Origin: Chryseobacterium indologenes
GTDB taxonomy: Bacteria; Bacteroidota; Bacteroidia; Flavobacteriales; Weeksellaceae
Direction: 5' to 3'
Assembly: GCF_002025665.1 (NCBI RefSeq)
Contig: NZ_CP018786.1
Coordinates: 248,001-312,000 of the forward strand
Length of the DNA: 64,000 bases
Part shown: in pieces, positions 11,017-19,597 of the stretch
Position numbering within the stretch: position 1 is the stretch's first letter
Layout: each line of letters starts with the position of its first letter
The notes under the pieces: model-generated
Told to the model about the DNA's origin: nothing
The model's database searches: none
The model's input: only the letters and a program-made list of their open reading frames with translations
Program-made: the position numbers and the translations under genes

Positions 11017-12603
11017 TTGAAAACAATTAATAAAATATCATTTAACGATATAGAAAGCATTCCTCAGCTGGTAAAAGATTTTTTAAATCAAAAAATTGAG
11101 GGTTTTGAAAATAATACATTTTCCCTAGATCATTTCAGACAGCAGATTCATCTGAAAAAAGATTCTTTCACAGCAGAGAAAAGGAGCATTTTATCAGATG
11201 TGTTCGAAGGCCAGCTTGCAAACCTTTCTCTTTCTTCAAAGCAAAGAGAAAATATTGAAAATAGTAAGCTGTCCAATACATTCACCATTACAACAGGACA
11301 TCAGCTGAATTTATTTTCAGGACCTGTGTTCTTTGTGTATAAAATTCTTCAGACCATCAAGACATGCAGCTATCTGAAAGAAAATTTCCCGGACTTTAAC
11401 TTTGTTCCGGTTTATTGGATGGCTTCAGAGGATCATGACTTTGCTGAGATCAATCATTTTAAAACCGAAAACAATTATTACGAAACCAACGAGAAATCCG
11501 GAGGTCCGGTAGGTCGAATTGAAATCAGTGATACCTATTTCATTTCGGAATTTGAAAAAGAATTCAAAGATTCTATTTTCGGTACAGAGCTGATCTTAAT
11601 GATGAAGGAAGCTTATAAAGCAGGAAACACTTTAACGGAAGCCATTAAGACTCTTGTCAACCGTCTTTTTTCAGAATTCGGGCTTTTGATTCTGGATGGA
11701 GATTCTAAGGAACTTAAAAATCAAATGAAAGCGATTTTTAAAGATGAGCTTCTTCATTTCAGCTTACAGAAAACTTCTGAAGATAAAGTAAAGTTTCTGA
11801 CAGAGAAATACGGAAAGGTTCAGGTAAATCCTCGTGAAATAAACCTTTTCTACCTTTCTGAAACGAGAGACAGAATAGAATTTAACGGTCAGCAGTATAA
11901 TATTGTAGATAAACCTATCCAGTTTACAGAAGAAGAAATTCTTGCCGAATTGGAAAATCATCCTGAAAAATTCAGTCCGAATGCATTGATGCGTCCGGTA
12001 TATCAGGAAAATGTACTTCCCAATCTGGCTTATATTGGAGGTAATGCCGAAATCATGTACTGGCTGGAATTGAAAGATTATTTCTCAAAAATTAATACCC
12101 CTTTCCCAATTCTGATTCCGAGAAACTCTATGCTTTTTCTGAAAGAAAAGACTTTGGGAAAAATTGAGAAGCTTGATCTTAAAATTGAAGATTTTTTTCA
12201 GAACTTCTCAGTACTTACCAATCAGAAGATTTTAAAAGATAATCCGATTTTACAATTACTCGAAGAAAAAGAAGAATTACTGATCAATAGTTTTTCTATA
12301 TTGAAAACTTCAGCAGAAACCACTGAGAAATCTTTCGGTAATATGGTGAAAGCAGAAGAAGTGCGACAATTAAAATCATTTAAAAGAATGAAAAAACGTC
12401 TGCTTCATGCTGAAAAAATAAAACAGAATGAATTACTGGAACGACTTGAAAATCTGTTTTTAGATGTTCATCCCGCAAAAACATGGCAGGAGAGAGTATA
12501 TAATTTTAGCGTATTCTTTTCAGATTATGGTTATTCGTGGCTTGAAAATTGTTTGGAAGAAATGGTGGTTCAAGATTCAAAATTAATAATTGTTGCCATT
12601 TAA
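11017..12603 (+). CDS. bshC: Bacillithiol biosynthesis cysteine-adding enzyme BshC
   Basis: A 528-residue cytosolic protein of the BshC family, the putative ligase that adds cysteine to glucosaminyl-malate in the last step of bacillithiol synthesis. Family landmarks are TTGHQLNLFSGPVFFVYKI near residue 92, VYWMASEDHDF near residue 133, the LMRPVYQE stretch and a long C-terminal coiled coil. Full length fits the usual 520-540 residues. The start is a TTG at 11017 preceded by TATAGG; no ATG is available before conserved sequence begins. bshA and bshB are not in this window, which is common because bsh genes are scattered. Bacillithiol is the main low-molecular-weight thiol in many Bacteroidota and also buffers metals. 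Confidence 0.93.
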   Translation: MKTINKISFNDIESIPQLVKDFLNQKIEGFENNTFSLDHFRQQIHLKKDSFTAEKRSILSDVFEGQLANLSLSSKQRENIENSKLSNTFTITTGHQLNLFSGPVFFVYKILQTIKTCSYLKENFPDFNFVPVYWMASEDHDFAEINHFKTENNYYETNEKSGGPVGRIEISDTYFISEFEKEFKDSIFGTELILMMKEAYKAGNTLTEAIKTLVNRLFSEFGLLILDGDSKELKNQMKAIFKDELLHFSLQKTSEDKVKFLTEKYGKVQVNPREINLFYLSETRDRIEFNGQQYNIVDKPIQFTEEEILAELENHPEKFSPNALMRPVYQENVLPNLAYIGGNAEIMYWLELKDYFSKINTPFPILIPRNSMLFLKEKTLGKIEKLDLKIEDFFQNFSVLTNQKILKDNPILQLLEEKEELLINSFSILKTSAETTEKSFGNMVKAEEVRQLKSFKRMKKRLLHAEKIKQNELLERLENLFLDVHPAKTWQERVYNFSVFFSDYGYSWLENCLEEMVVQDSKLIIVAI

Positions 12604-12622
12604 TTTTAAAGAAGTATTTTTG
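12593..12622 (+). promoter_or_regulatory. Predicted promoter of the LysM protein gene
   Basis: TTG (12593-12595), 19 bases, then TATTTTTG (12615-12622), a full match to the Bacteroidota consensus. The -33 element lies inside the last codons of bshC, and the next ATG is 19 bases after the -7 box. Confidence 0.6.
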
Positions 12623-12641
12623 TAAATTATAATTATCGAAT

Positions 12642-14609
12642 ATGATAAAGAGGTTTTTTATTCTATCCAGTTTATGTATGGTTTTGGGAGTTTCAGCCCA
12701 GAAATCACATACGGTTGTGCAAGGTGACAACCCTTACAACATTGCCAAAAAGTATGGAATGACTGTAGATGAATTGCTGAAGCTAAACCCAAAACATAAA
12801 GATGGCAAATTGGCGATCGGTGATGTTTTAACTATAAAATCAGATAAAGCAGCCACTGCGGTTGTGACAAAAGCAGTTCCAACAGAAAAAGCAACTTCAA
12901 CAACAAGTGTTTCTTCTCTTGGGAAAATTGTTTTACTGCCAAAACAAACGATCTATGGCATTACAAAACAATACAGAATTTCTGAAACTGATCTGAGAAA
13001 ACTGAATCCTGAATTGGATTCTCACATGAAGATAGGAGACGAGATTACCTTACCTCTTGCCAGTATAAAAAAATACGGTGGTACTCAGCAGGCAGTTACC
13101 ACAGAAAAACATACTGAAACTCCAGTTGAAAAAACAATTACAACTACTACACCTACAGCAGTTGCTACAGCAGCAGAAGGAGAATCTTATGTAATCCAGG
13201 CTAAAGATAATTATTACAGAATTACAAAACAGTTTGGCATCAGCCAGCAGGACCTATATGCTTTAAATCCAGGATTGGAAGAAAAAGGACTGAAACCTGG
13301 GGATACCATTAAAATAAAAAGAACAAATACGACTGCCAATACTGATACCGTTACAGAAACTGCAAATCCAAAAGCAAAAATGGATTCCGGGAACGAAAAA
13401 TCAACCGCTGCTTCCAATGTTGCAGTAGGTGATGATTATGTAACCTATACAGTTCAGCAGGGAGATACAGTATTCTCTATCGTTAATAAATTCGGTGTTT
13501 CTATTGATGAACTTATCGCTCTTAACCCGGATCTTTCACATGGTTTGAAGACTGGAATGGTTCTAAAAATCAAAAAGCAGGATGCAGCATACGTGAAGAA
13601 AAACGGTGATGCTTTAAGTGTTATCTTAATGCTTCCTTTCGGGTACAGTACTAACGAAACCCAATACAGAGGAATGGCGCTTGACTTTTTGACAGGAGCT
13701 AAACTTGCTATTGAAAGAAATGCAAGAGGAGGACAGAAACTGGATATCAAAGTTGTAGATTCAGGAAATGAAGCTTCGTTCAAAAATTCTTTAACGCAGA
13801 TTAATCCTGATAATACAGATCTTATTATTGGACCTTTCTTTAAATCCAATGTAATTGATGTTCTTGATTTTACTAAAAATCAGAAAATCCCGGTTGTAGC
13901 ACCATTTGCCAACTCTCCGGAACTTTATAACTACAGCAATCTTATTATTGTTGAAACAAACAATCAGACCTATGCTGATAAGATTGTAGAAGAAGTAAAA
14001 GGAATTTATTCTGATCAGAAAATATATATAGTGGCAGATGCTAAAAAAGAAGATGCCAATTATATCAAAGCAGGACTTGAAAAAGCGGTGAAAAATCCTA
14101 ATATTATTATTGTTAATTCCCCGGCAGATATCCAGCCGGATCAGAATATGATGACAGGACAGTCTGCACCGGTTATTGCTATTTTAGCGAATGATGATAA
14201 TGCTGCAGGAGATGCTTTTGCTAACAGAATGATTGCGATGTCTAAAGAAGTTCAGGGAATAAAAGCCTTCAGTATGTTCTATTCTCCGGTTTTTGAGAAG
14301 AGAGTAGACGAACTGAGCCAGGCAAGCCTGGTCTATCTGATGGATAGAAAGATTAATACAGACGGTAATTTTGAAAAAGAAATTCTGGCTGCTTATAAAA
14401 GCAAATACTGCAAAACTCCACCAAAATATGCTATCGTAGGTTTTGATGTTGTCAACGACATGTTAACCAGAGAAAATAAAAAAGGAGAGATATTTAAACA
14501 GATGAATAAAGTTCAGACTCAGCTTGCTACCAAATTTGAGTTTGTAAAATCTAAAGCTAATGGTGCTTATGTAAATACTGGTTATAGAGTAATCAGGTTA
14601 GTACCTTAA
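12642..14609 (+). CDS. LysM-repeat protein with a periplasmic-receptor-like C-terminal domain
   Basis: A 655-residue exported protein. A signal peptide ends at VSAQ (residue 19). Four LysM-type modules follow, at about residues 22-66, 95-140, 178-224 and 264-312. Each has the pattern I.K.Y/FG...DEL..LNP..... G..L.I, and they are separated by Thr/Ala-rich linkers. From about residue 325 to the end the sequence looks like a type I periplasmic binding fold (leucine-binding-protein-like), with DLIIGPFFKSNV and IPVVAPFANS. LysM domains bind peptidoglycan, so a cell-wall-tethered sensor or division-related role is possible. No ABC permease adjoins it. The architecture is known among Bacteroidota, but its ligand is not established. 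Confidence 0.85.
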   Translation: MIKRFFILSSLCMVLGVSAQKSHTVVQGDNPYNIAKKYGMTVDELLKLNPKHKDGKLAIGDVLTIKSDKAATAVVTKAVPTEKATSTTSVSSLGKIVLLPKQTIYGITKQYRISETDLRKLNPELDSHMKIGDEITLPLASIKKYGGTQQAVTTEKHTETPVEKTITTTTPTAVATAAEGESYVIQAKDNYYRITKQFGISQQDLYALNPGLEEKGLKPGDTIKIKRTNTTANTDTVTETANPKAKMDSGNEKSTAASNVAVGDDYVTYTVQQGDTVFSIVNKFGVSIDELIALNPDLSHGLKTGMVLKIKKQDAAYVKKNGDALSVILMLPFGYSTNETQYRGMALDFLTGAKLAIERNARGGQKLDIKVVDSGNEASFKNSLTQINPDNTDLIIGPFFKSNVIDVLDFTKNQKIPVVAPFANSPELYNYSNLIIVETNNQTYADKIVEEVKGIYSDQKIYIVADAKKEDANYIKAGLEKAVKNPNIIIVNSPADIQPDQNMMTGQSAPVIAILANDDNAAGDAFANRMIAMSKEVQGIKAFSMFYSPVFEKRVDELSQASLVYLMDRKINTDGNFEKEILAAYKSKYCKTPPKYAIVGFDVVNDMLTRENKKGEIFKQMNKVQTQLATKFEFVKSKANGAYVNTGYRVIRLVP

Positions 14610-14651
14610 ATGATTTATAGCTGTTTAAAAGAATATTGTTAACATTATAGT

Positions 14652-14659
14652 TATATTTG
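14652..14659 (+). promoter_or_regulatory. -7 promoter element of fabD
   Basis: TATATTTG matches TAnnTTTG fully and stands 20 bases before the fabD ATG. No TTG lies at the expected distance upstream, so only half of the promoter is seen. Confidence 0.45.
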
Positions 14660-14679
14660 CATAATATTTAATTCAATAC

Positions 14680-15555
14680 ATGAAAGCACTTGTATTTCCA
14701 GGGCAGGGTTCTCAGTTCGTAGGAATGGGAAAAGAATTGTATGATTCTAGAAAAGATATTAAAGATCTGATGGAATCTGCCAATGAAATTTTAGGTTTCG
14801 ACATTCTTTCCATTATGTTTAACGGTACGGATGCGGATCTTAAGAAAACAGAGGTTACCCAGCCTTCAATATTTATACATTCAGTAGCAGCATTAAAAGC
14901 CGTAAATGGTCTTGGTGCTGAAATGGTAGCAGGACACTCTTTAGGAGAGTTTTCAGCTTTAGTTGCCAACGGAGTTTTATCCTTTGATGACGGTTTGAAA
15001 TTAGTTTCTGAAAGAGCAAAGGCTATGCAGGAAGCTTGCGATGCCAATCCAAGTTCTATGGCAGCGATCTTAGGATTAGACGATGCTAAGGTTGAAGAAA
15101 TTTGTGCACAGATCAGCGGTATTGTTGTTCCTGCCAACTATAACTGTCCAGGACAATTGGTAATTTCCGGTGAAACTCCTGCAGTAGAAGAAGCTTGCGC
15201 CAAACTGAAAGAAGCAGGTGCTAAAAGAGCATTGCTATTGCCAGTAAATGGAGCTTTCCATTCTCCATTGATGCAGCCTGCACAAGAAAGACTGGCAGCA
15301 GCTATCGAAAAAACAAAATTCAGAAAAGCAACCATTCCTGTATACCAGAATATCACGACAACAGCGGTAACCAATCCTGATGAGATCAAACAGAACCTGA
15401 TCGCTCAGCTTACCGGTCCTGTAAAATGGACACAATCTGTTCAGAATATGATTAAAGACGGTGCCTCTAATTTCGTAGAAGTAGGCCCAGGAAAAACCCT
15501 TCAGGGATTGATCAAAAAAATTGACGGATCAGTAGAAGCTACTTCTGCAATCTAA
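14680..15555 (+). CDS. fabD: Malonyl-CoA:ACP transacylase
   Basis: A 291-residue cytosolic enzyme that transfers malonyl from CoA to acyl carrier protein for fatty-acid elongation. Visible motifs are FPGQGSQ at residues 6-12, the nucleophile elbow GHSLGE (Ser87), the conserved Arg region SERAKAMQ, and the catalytic His in NGAFHSPLM near residue 197. The C-terminal VEVGPGKTL stretch is typical. The length matches the family. The next gene starts 9 bases downstream, so the two are probably co-transcribed, although no other fab genes are present. Confidence 0.96.
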   Translation: MKALVFPGQGSQFVGMGKELYDSRKDIKDLMESANEILGFDILSIMFNGTDADLKKTEVTQPSIFIHSVAALKAVNGLGAEMVAGHSLGEFSALVANGVLSFDDGLKLVSERAKAMQEACDANPSSMAAILGLDDAKVEEICAQISGIVVPANYNCPGQLVISGETPAVEEACAKLKEAGAKRALLLPVNGAFHSPLMQPAQERLAAAIEKTKFRKATIPVYQNITTTAVTNPDEIKQNLIAQLTGPVKWTQSVQNMIKDGASNFVEVGPGKTLQGLIKKIDGSVEATSAI

Positions 15556-15564
15556 ACAAAAAAT

Positions 15565-16470
15565 ATGAGCGCGATATTTTCACCGGGCAAGCTTATGCTT
15601 ACTTCAGAATATTTCGCAATAGATGGAGCTCTTGTCTTAGCGGTACCTACCAAGCTGGGACAAGAGTTTTTCTTTGAAGAAAAAGAAGATGGAAAATCCC
15701 TTATTCTTTGGGAAGCCTATCATCAGAATACACTATGGTTGAAGGCTGTCATTGATTATAAAACCTGGCAGATCCTGGAAACCAATATTCCATCAAGTGC
15801 TGAATTTATTACCAAAACATTACAAAATGTTCAGCAGCTTTCTAATAGTAAATTCAAAACTGATCTTACTTATCATTTAAAAACCAATCTTCAGTTTCCG
15901 GCAGATTACGGACTTGGAAGCAGCTCTACTCTGATGAATAATCTTGCAGAATGGGCCGGAATAGACCCGTTTTATCTTAATACAATCAGTTTAGGAGGCA
16001 GTGGATACGATATTGCGGTGGCGAAAGAAAAGGCTGCCGTTCTTTTCCAAAGTAAACCTGAAATAAAATATGAAAAGGTTAATTTCAATCCTTCTTTTAA
16101 AAATGAACTGATTTTTATTCACTTAAATCAAAAACAGGATAGCAGAGAAGGAATCAATTTTTACAAGTCAAAAAAGAAGTCTCCGGAATTGGTTAATGAA
16201 TTTTCTGATCTTACAAAAAAAATATTGTTATGTAATGAATTGGAAAATTTTTCTGAATTAATGATGGTTCATGAACATAAAATTGCTAATTTTCTTGAAA
16301 TTTCCACAGTTAAAGAGAAACTGTTCTCAGATTGCCCTTCTTTTGTCAAAAGTTTAGGGGCATGGGGCGGAGATTTTGTAATGAGTGCCAAATTTGGGGG
16401 CTATAAGAACTATTTTTGGGAGAAAGGTTTGCCTTCGGTTTTTGAATGGGAAAATATAATTGACTTGTAA
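15565..16470 (+). CDS. GYDIA family GHMP-type kinase
   Basis: A 301-residue protein of the GHMP fold (galactokinase, homoserine, mevalonate and phosphomevalonate kinases). It has an N-terminal SPGKLMLTSEY motif (residues 6-16), an ATP-binding glycine/serine loop DYGLGSSST near residue 113, and the family-naming GSGYDIA near residue 148. The third GHMP motif near the C terminus (GAWGGDFVMS) is also present. Flavobacteriia carry this family widely. The substrate is not firmly established; a mevalonate-pathway or related small-molecule kinase is plausible. It lies 9 bases behind fabD. Confidence 0.85.
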   Translation: MSAIFSPGKLMLTSEYFAIDGALVLAVPTKLGQEFFFEEKEDGKSLILWEAYHQNTLWLKAVIDYKTWQILETNIPSSAEFITKTLQNVQQLSNSKFKTDLTYHLKTNLQFPADYGLGSSSTLMNNLAEWAGIDPFYLNTISLGGSGYDIAVAKEKAAVLFQSKPEIKYEKVNFNPSFKNELIFIHLNQKQDSREGINFYKSKKKSPELVNEFSDLTKKILLCNELENFSELMMVHEHKIANFLEISTVKEKLFSDCPSFVKSLGAWGGDFVMSAKFGGYKNYFWEKGLPSVFEWENIIDL

Positions 16471-16554
16471 TCAGATTATTACAATCCTGTTTTTTTATTT
16501 GCCATTCTGACTTATATCAGTATATTTAAACCACCTTTAACAAATAATTAATAT

Positions 16555-16562
16555 TATTTTTG
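16555..16562 (+). promoter_or_regulatory. -7 promoter element of pckA
   Basis: TATTTTTG matches TAnnTTTG and lies 35 bases before the pckA ATG. The -33 position is not clear (a TTT near 16536 is closer than usual). Confidence 0.4.
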
Positions 16563-16597
16563 TTGAAGTCAATAAAGAAATAGAAAATATAAGTAAA

Positions 16598-18214
16598 ATG
16601 AAAAACACTAAAATCATCCAGGATTTAGAGAAATTGGGGATTAAAGGAAACTATGAAGTAGTGTATAATCCTTCTTATGAAGAATTATACCAGGCTGAAG
16701 TTTCTTCTGAAAATCAGGGATTTGAGAAAGCTGAACTTACGGAATCTGGCGCGGTGTCAGTAAAAACAGGAATTTTCACAGGTCGTTCACCTAAAGACAG
16801 ATATATTGTTCAGGATGATGTTACAAGAGATACAATTTTCTGGGATGGTAAAGTAAACTTACCTACTACTGCAGAAATTTTCGGTTCTTGTAAAGAACTA
16901 GTGCTGAACCAGCTTGCTGAATCTAAAAAGATCTATGTAGTAGATACATTCTGCGGAACGAATGCAGATACGAGACTTAAAGTAAGATTTATCGTTGAAG
17001 TAGCATGGCAGGCGCATTTTGTTACTAATATGTTTATCCGCCCTTCTCACTATGAGCTTGAAAACTTTGGAGAGCCTGATTTCACAGTAATCAACGGTTC
17101 TAAAACAATAAACCCTAACTGGGAAGCTCAAGGATTGAATTCTGAAAACTTCATCATGTTCAACCTTACTGAAAAACTACAGATCATCGGAGGTACATGG
17201 TACGGAGGTGAAATGAAAAAAGGGATGTTCGCCATGATGAACTATTACCTTCCATTAAAAGGTATGGCTTCAATGCACTGTTCTGCTAACGTAGGAGAAA
17301 AAGGTGATGTAGCTTTATTTTTTGGTCTTTCAGGTACAGGAAAAACGACTCTGTCTGCAGATCCGAAAAGATATCTTATTGGTGATGACGAGCATGGTTG
17401 GGATAACAACGGAGTATTTAACTATGAAGGTGGATGCTACGCTAAAGTTATCGACTTATCTGAAGAAAAAGAACCGGATATCTTTGCTGCCATCAAAAGA
17501 GATGCACTTCTTGAAAACGTTGTTGTGAACAATGGAGTAGCAGATTATACAGACGGATCAATCACTGAGAATACAAGAGTTTCTTATCCAATTTATCATA
17601 TCAACAAAATTGTATTGCCTTCTAAAGCAGGTCATGCTAAGAAGATTGTTTATCTTTCAGCAGATGCATTCGGAGTACTTCCTCCGGTTTCCATCTTGAA
17701 TGAAGATCAGGCTCAATACCACTTCCTTTGCGGTTATACATCAAAACTAGCTGGAACAGAAAGAGGAATTACAGAACCTCAACCATCTTTCTCACCTGCA
17801 TTTGGTGAAGCATTCCTTACATTACACCCAACAATGTATTCTAAAACATTGATCGGTAAAATGCAGGAGCACGGAGCTAAAGCATATTTGGTAAATACAG
17901 GTTGGAATGGTACAGGAAAAAGAATTTCTCTGAAAGATACAAGAGCAATCATTGATGCAATTATTGACGGATCTATCGATAACGCTCCTAAAACTCAGGT
18001 TCCAATCATGAATCTTGAGATTCCTACTGAATTGCCAAACGTTTCTACAGGTATTTTAGATCCTAGAGATACCTATGAAAGCGCTTCAGAATGGGAAGAA
18101 AAAGCAAAAGATCTTGCTTCAAGATATATCAAAAACTTTGAGCAGTATTGTGATACTGAAGAAGGTAAGAAATTAGTTGCTTCAGGACCTCAATTACAGG
18201 AACAGACCATCTAA
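16598..18214 (+). CDS. pckA: Phosphoenolpyruvate carboxykinase (ATP)
   Basis: A 538-residue cytosolic enzyme that converts oxaloacetate and ATP to phosphoenolpyruvate, the entry to gluconeogenesis. Visible are [10 protein letters not shown] near residue 63, [11 protein letters not shown] near residue 202, the kinase-1a P-loop GLSGTGKTT at about residues 243-251, and the metal site DDEHGWD near residue 265. [10 protein letters not shown] near the C terminus is also typical. This is the ATP-dependent type, not the GTP type. It is a single-gene unit with its own promoter element and a strong terminator. Confidence 0.98.
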   Translation: MKNTKIIQDLEKLGIKGNYEVVYNPSYEELYQAEVSSENQGFEKAELTESGAVSVKTGIFTGRSPKDRYIVQDDVTRDTIFWDGKVNLPTTAEIFGSCKELVLNQLAESKKIYVVDTFCGTNADTRLKVRFIVEVAWQAHFVTNMFIRPSHYELENFGEPDFTVINGSKTINPNWEAQGLNSENFIMFNLTEKLQIIGGTWYGGEMKKGMFAMMNYYLPLKGMASMHCSANVGEKGDVALFFGLSGTGKTTLSADPKRYLIGDDEHGWDNNGVFNYEGGCYAKVIDLSEEKEPDIFAAIKRDALLENVVVNNGVADYTDGSITENTRVSYPIYHINKIVLPSKAGHAKKIVYLSADAFGVLPPVSILNEDQAQYHFLCGYTSKLAGTERGITEPQPSFSPAFGEAFLTLHPTMYSKTLIGKMQEHGAKAYLVNTGWNGTGKRISLKDTRAIIDAIIDGSIDNAPKTQVPIMNLEIPTELPNVSTGILDPRDTYESASEWEEKAKDLASRYIKNFEQYCDTEEGKKLVASGPQLQEQTI

Positions 18215-18230
18215 TAGTTCTCTATAACAT

Positions 18231-18260
18231 AAAAAGCCTCATCACAGATGAGGCTTTTTT
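18231..18260. terminator. Bidirectional terminator between pckA and the minus-strand gene
   Basis: AAAAAGCCTCATC and GATGAGGCTTTTTT form a 13-base-pair stem with a three-base loop. T tracts occur on both strands, so it can serve the convergent genes on either side. Confidence 0.9.
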
Positions 18261-18261
18261 A

Positions 18262-18699
18262 TTAATATTTTTTACAGTTTTCAATCAACTCATTCTGTTC
18301 ATCAAGTTTTAAGACCGTTGATTTGATTGATTCTTCAGTTAAATGTTTTATGATCATAAAATGTTTTGAAGAAAAGTAAGATTCTTCGTCCAATATCTTA
18401 TCTAAATACTTTGGAGTAGCGAAGGTCATCCAGTATTTTACTTTGTTGGAAAAGGTAATAGTTACTTCTATGGCATCAGATTCAATATTTTCTATTGGAT
18501 CATCTATGTTAATAGAAATGATTTCCGGTTCATTGTCTGCACTGAAATACAACTTTGAATACCACCTAAGTTTTCCCTCATTATTCCAGACTTTTATATT
18601 TTCAACGTTGATTTCTTCGATAATATAAGATTTTCTCTTCGTTAATTGTCCGGAATATGGCCCAATGATTTTACAATAAATCTTATCCTTTATCTTCAT
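18262..18699 (-). CDS. Hypothetical protein, 145 residues
   Basis: Not recognised with confidence. The ATG at 18699 is chosen over an in-frame TTG three bases upstream. There is no signal peptide or membrane segment. The protein looks like a soluble mixed alpha/beta domain. A beta-rich N-terminal half includes WYSKLYF, and the middle carries the sentence-like motif AIEVTITFSNKVKYWMTFATP. A helical C terminus ends in two lysines and a tyrosine. This pattern resembles small hypothetical proteins seen as orphan immunity-like genes in other bacteria, but no toxin adjoins it here. It lies convergent to pckA and downstream of aroQ on the same strand. Confidence 0.6.
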   Translation of the reverse strand: MKIKDKIYCKIIGPYSGQLTKRKSYIIEEINVENIKVWNNEGKLRWYSKLYFSADNEPEIISINIDDPIENIESDAIEVTITFSNKVKYWMTFATPKYLDKILDEESYFSSKHFMIIKHLTEESIKSTVLKLDEQNELIENCKKY

Positions 18700-18762
18700 C
18701 AATTATTTTCTTACTTTCCTTAATTATCTGTAGAAATCTGTAGGAATATTTAAGTTATGAAA

Positions 18763-19170
18763 TTACTTCAAGCTCAATAAAGCCAATCTGTACCCATCCA
18801 TTCCAAAGCCGGATAAAACAGCATCTGTATTCGCTGCCGTCACAGATTTCTGGCGGAATTCTTCTCTTTTGTATATATTGCTGATATGTACTTCTACTTT
18901 TGGCTTGCGGATATTCTTCAAACAATCAGCGATAGCATAAGAATAATGGGTAAATGCTCCCGGGTTAATCACCACTGCATCAAAATTATCCTCCTGAAGC
19001 CTGTTGATAAGCTCGCCCTCAATATTGGACTGATAATACTGTATTTCATGAGACTGAAACTCGGATTTTAAATTTTCCAAATAACTTTCCATGGAAACAT
19101 TTCCATAAATTTCCGGTTCTCTTGTGCCTAACAGATTGAGGTTAGGGCCGTTGATGATCAAAACTTTCAT
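18763..19170 (-). CDS. aroQ: Type II 3-dehydroquinate dehydratase
   Basis: A 135-residue cytosolic enzyme of the shikimate pathway that dehydrates 3-dehydroquinate to 3-dehydroshikimate. The active-site lid REPEIYG gives Arg17 and the catalytic Tyr22. NPGAFTHYS gives Asn69 and His75, and EVHISN gives His95. The chain is a little shorter than the usual 145-150 residues but has all motifs. It stands apart from other aro genes. Confidence 0.96.
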   Translation of the reverse strand: MKVLIINGPNLNLLGTREPEIYGNVSMESYLENLKSEFQSHEIQYYQSNIEGELINRLQEDNFDAVVINPGAFTHYSYAIADCLKNIRKPKVEVHISNIYKREEFRQKSVTAANTDAVLSGFGMDGYRLALLSLK

Positions 19171-19368
19171 ACTATAAAATTAAAAAGTTTTTTCAATTAA
19201 TAATACAAAAATTAAGGTCTCCTCAAATATTTATTCCATTGAATTATTAATAATGATATTTGTCATGTTTGAATAAATGATAACGACTGCAACTCCTTAT
19301 TGTAATGAGTTTTATTAAAATTTTATGTTAATTATTAAAAATTTATCATGAAAAATAAATAAGTCTAC

Positions 19369-19399
19369 TTGTTTTGTAGACTAAAAGTTTTTAGCTTTG
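19369..19399 (+). promoter_or_regulatory. Predicted promoter of the SAM riboswitch-susC/susD unit
   Basis: TTG (19369-19371), 20 bases, then TAGCTTTG (19392-19399), a full match to the Bacteroidota consensus. The predicted transcription start lies just before the riboswitch aptamer, which supports both calls. Confidence 0.65.
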
Positions 19400-19415
19400 C
19401 AAACATATTTCGATC

Positions 19416-19513
19416 GGCTTATAAAGAAAGATGGAGGGAACTGACCCTGTGAAGTCTTAACAACCTACCCATTGGGCAAGGTGTTACGTTCAGCCTTTTA
19501 AGGAAAAATAAGC
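19416..19513 (+). promoter_or_regulatory. SAM-I (S-box) type riboswitch aptamer
   Basis: P1 is closed by GCTTAT (19417-19422) and ATAAGC (19508-19513). Between them lie the S-box landmarks in order: ATGGAGGGA then CCCTGTGAAG (P2 and the internal loop), CAACC entering P3 (ACCT-ACCC against GGG-AAGGT), GGTGTTACGTTC, and the P4 hairpin around CCTTTTAAGG. These match the conserved core of S-adenosylmethionine-binding leaders. High SAM would be expected to lower expression of the susC/susD genes behind it. Confidence 0.82.
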
Positions 19514-19537
19514 ATTTGTTTTATCGTATTTATCGAT

Positions 19538-19565
19538 GCCCTTTGCTGACTTTTCTGCAAAGGGC
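19538..19565 (+). terminator. Expression-platform hairpin of the SAM riboswitch
   Basis: GCCCTTTGC and GCAAAGGGC form a perfect 9-base-pair stem, 33 bases before the susC start and 24 bases after the aptamer. Only four Ts in a row follow (TAAATTTTAA), so it is a weak terminator on sequence alone. It may act in attenuation, or it may simply be part of a translational switch. Confidence 0.5.
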
Positions 19566-19597
19566 TAAATTTTAATATATGATAAATAAAATTGATT

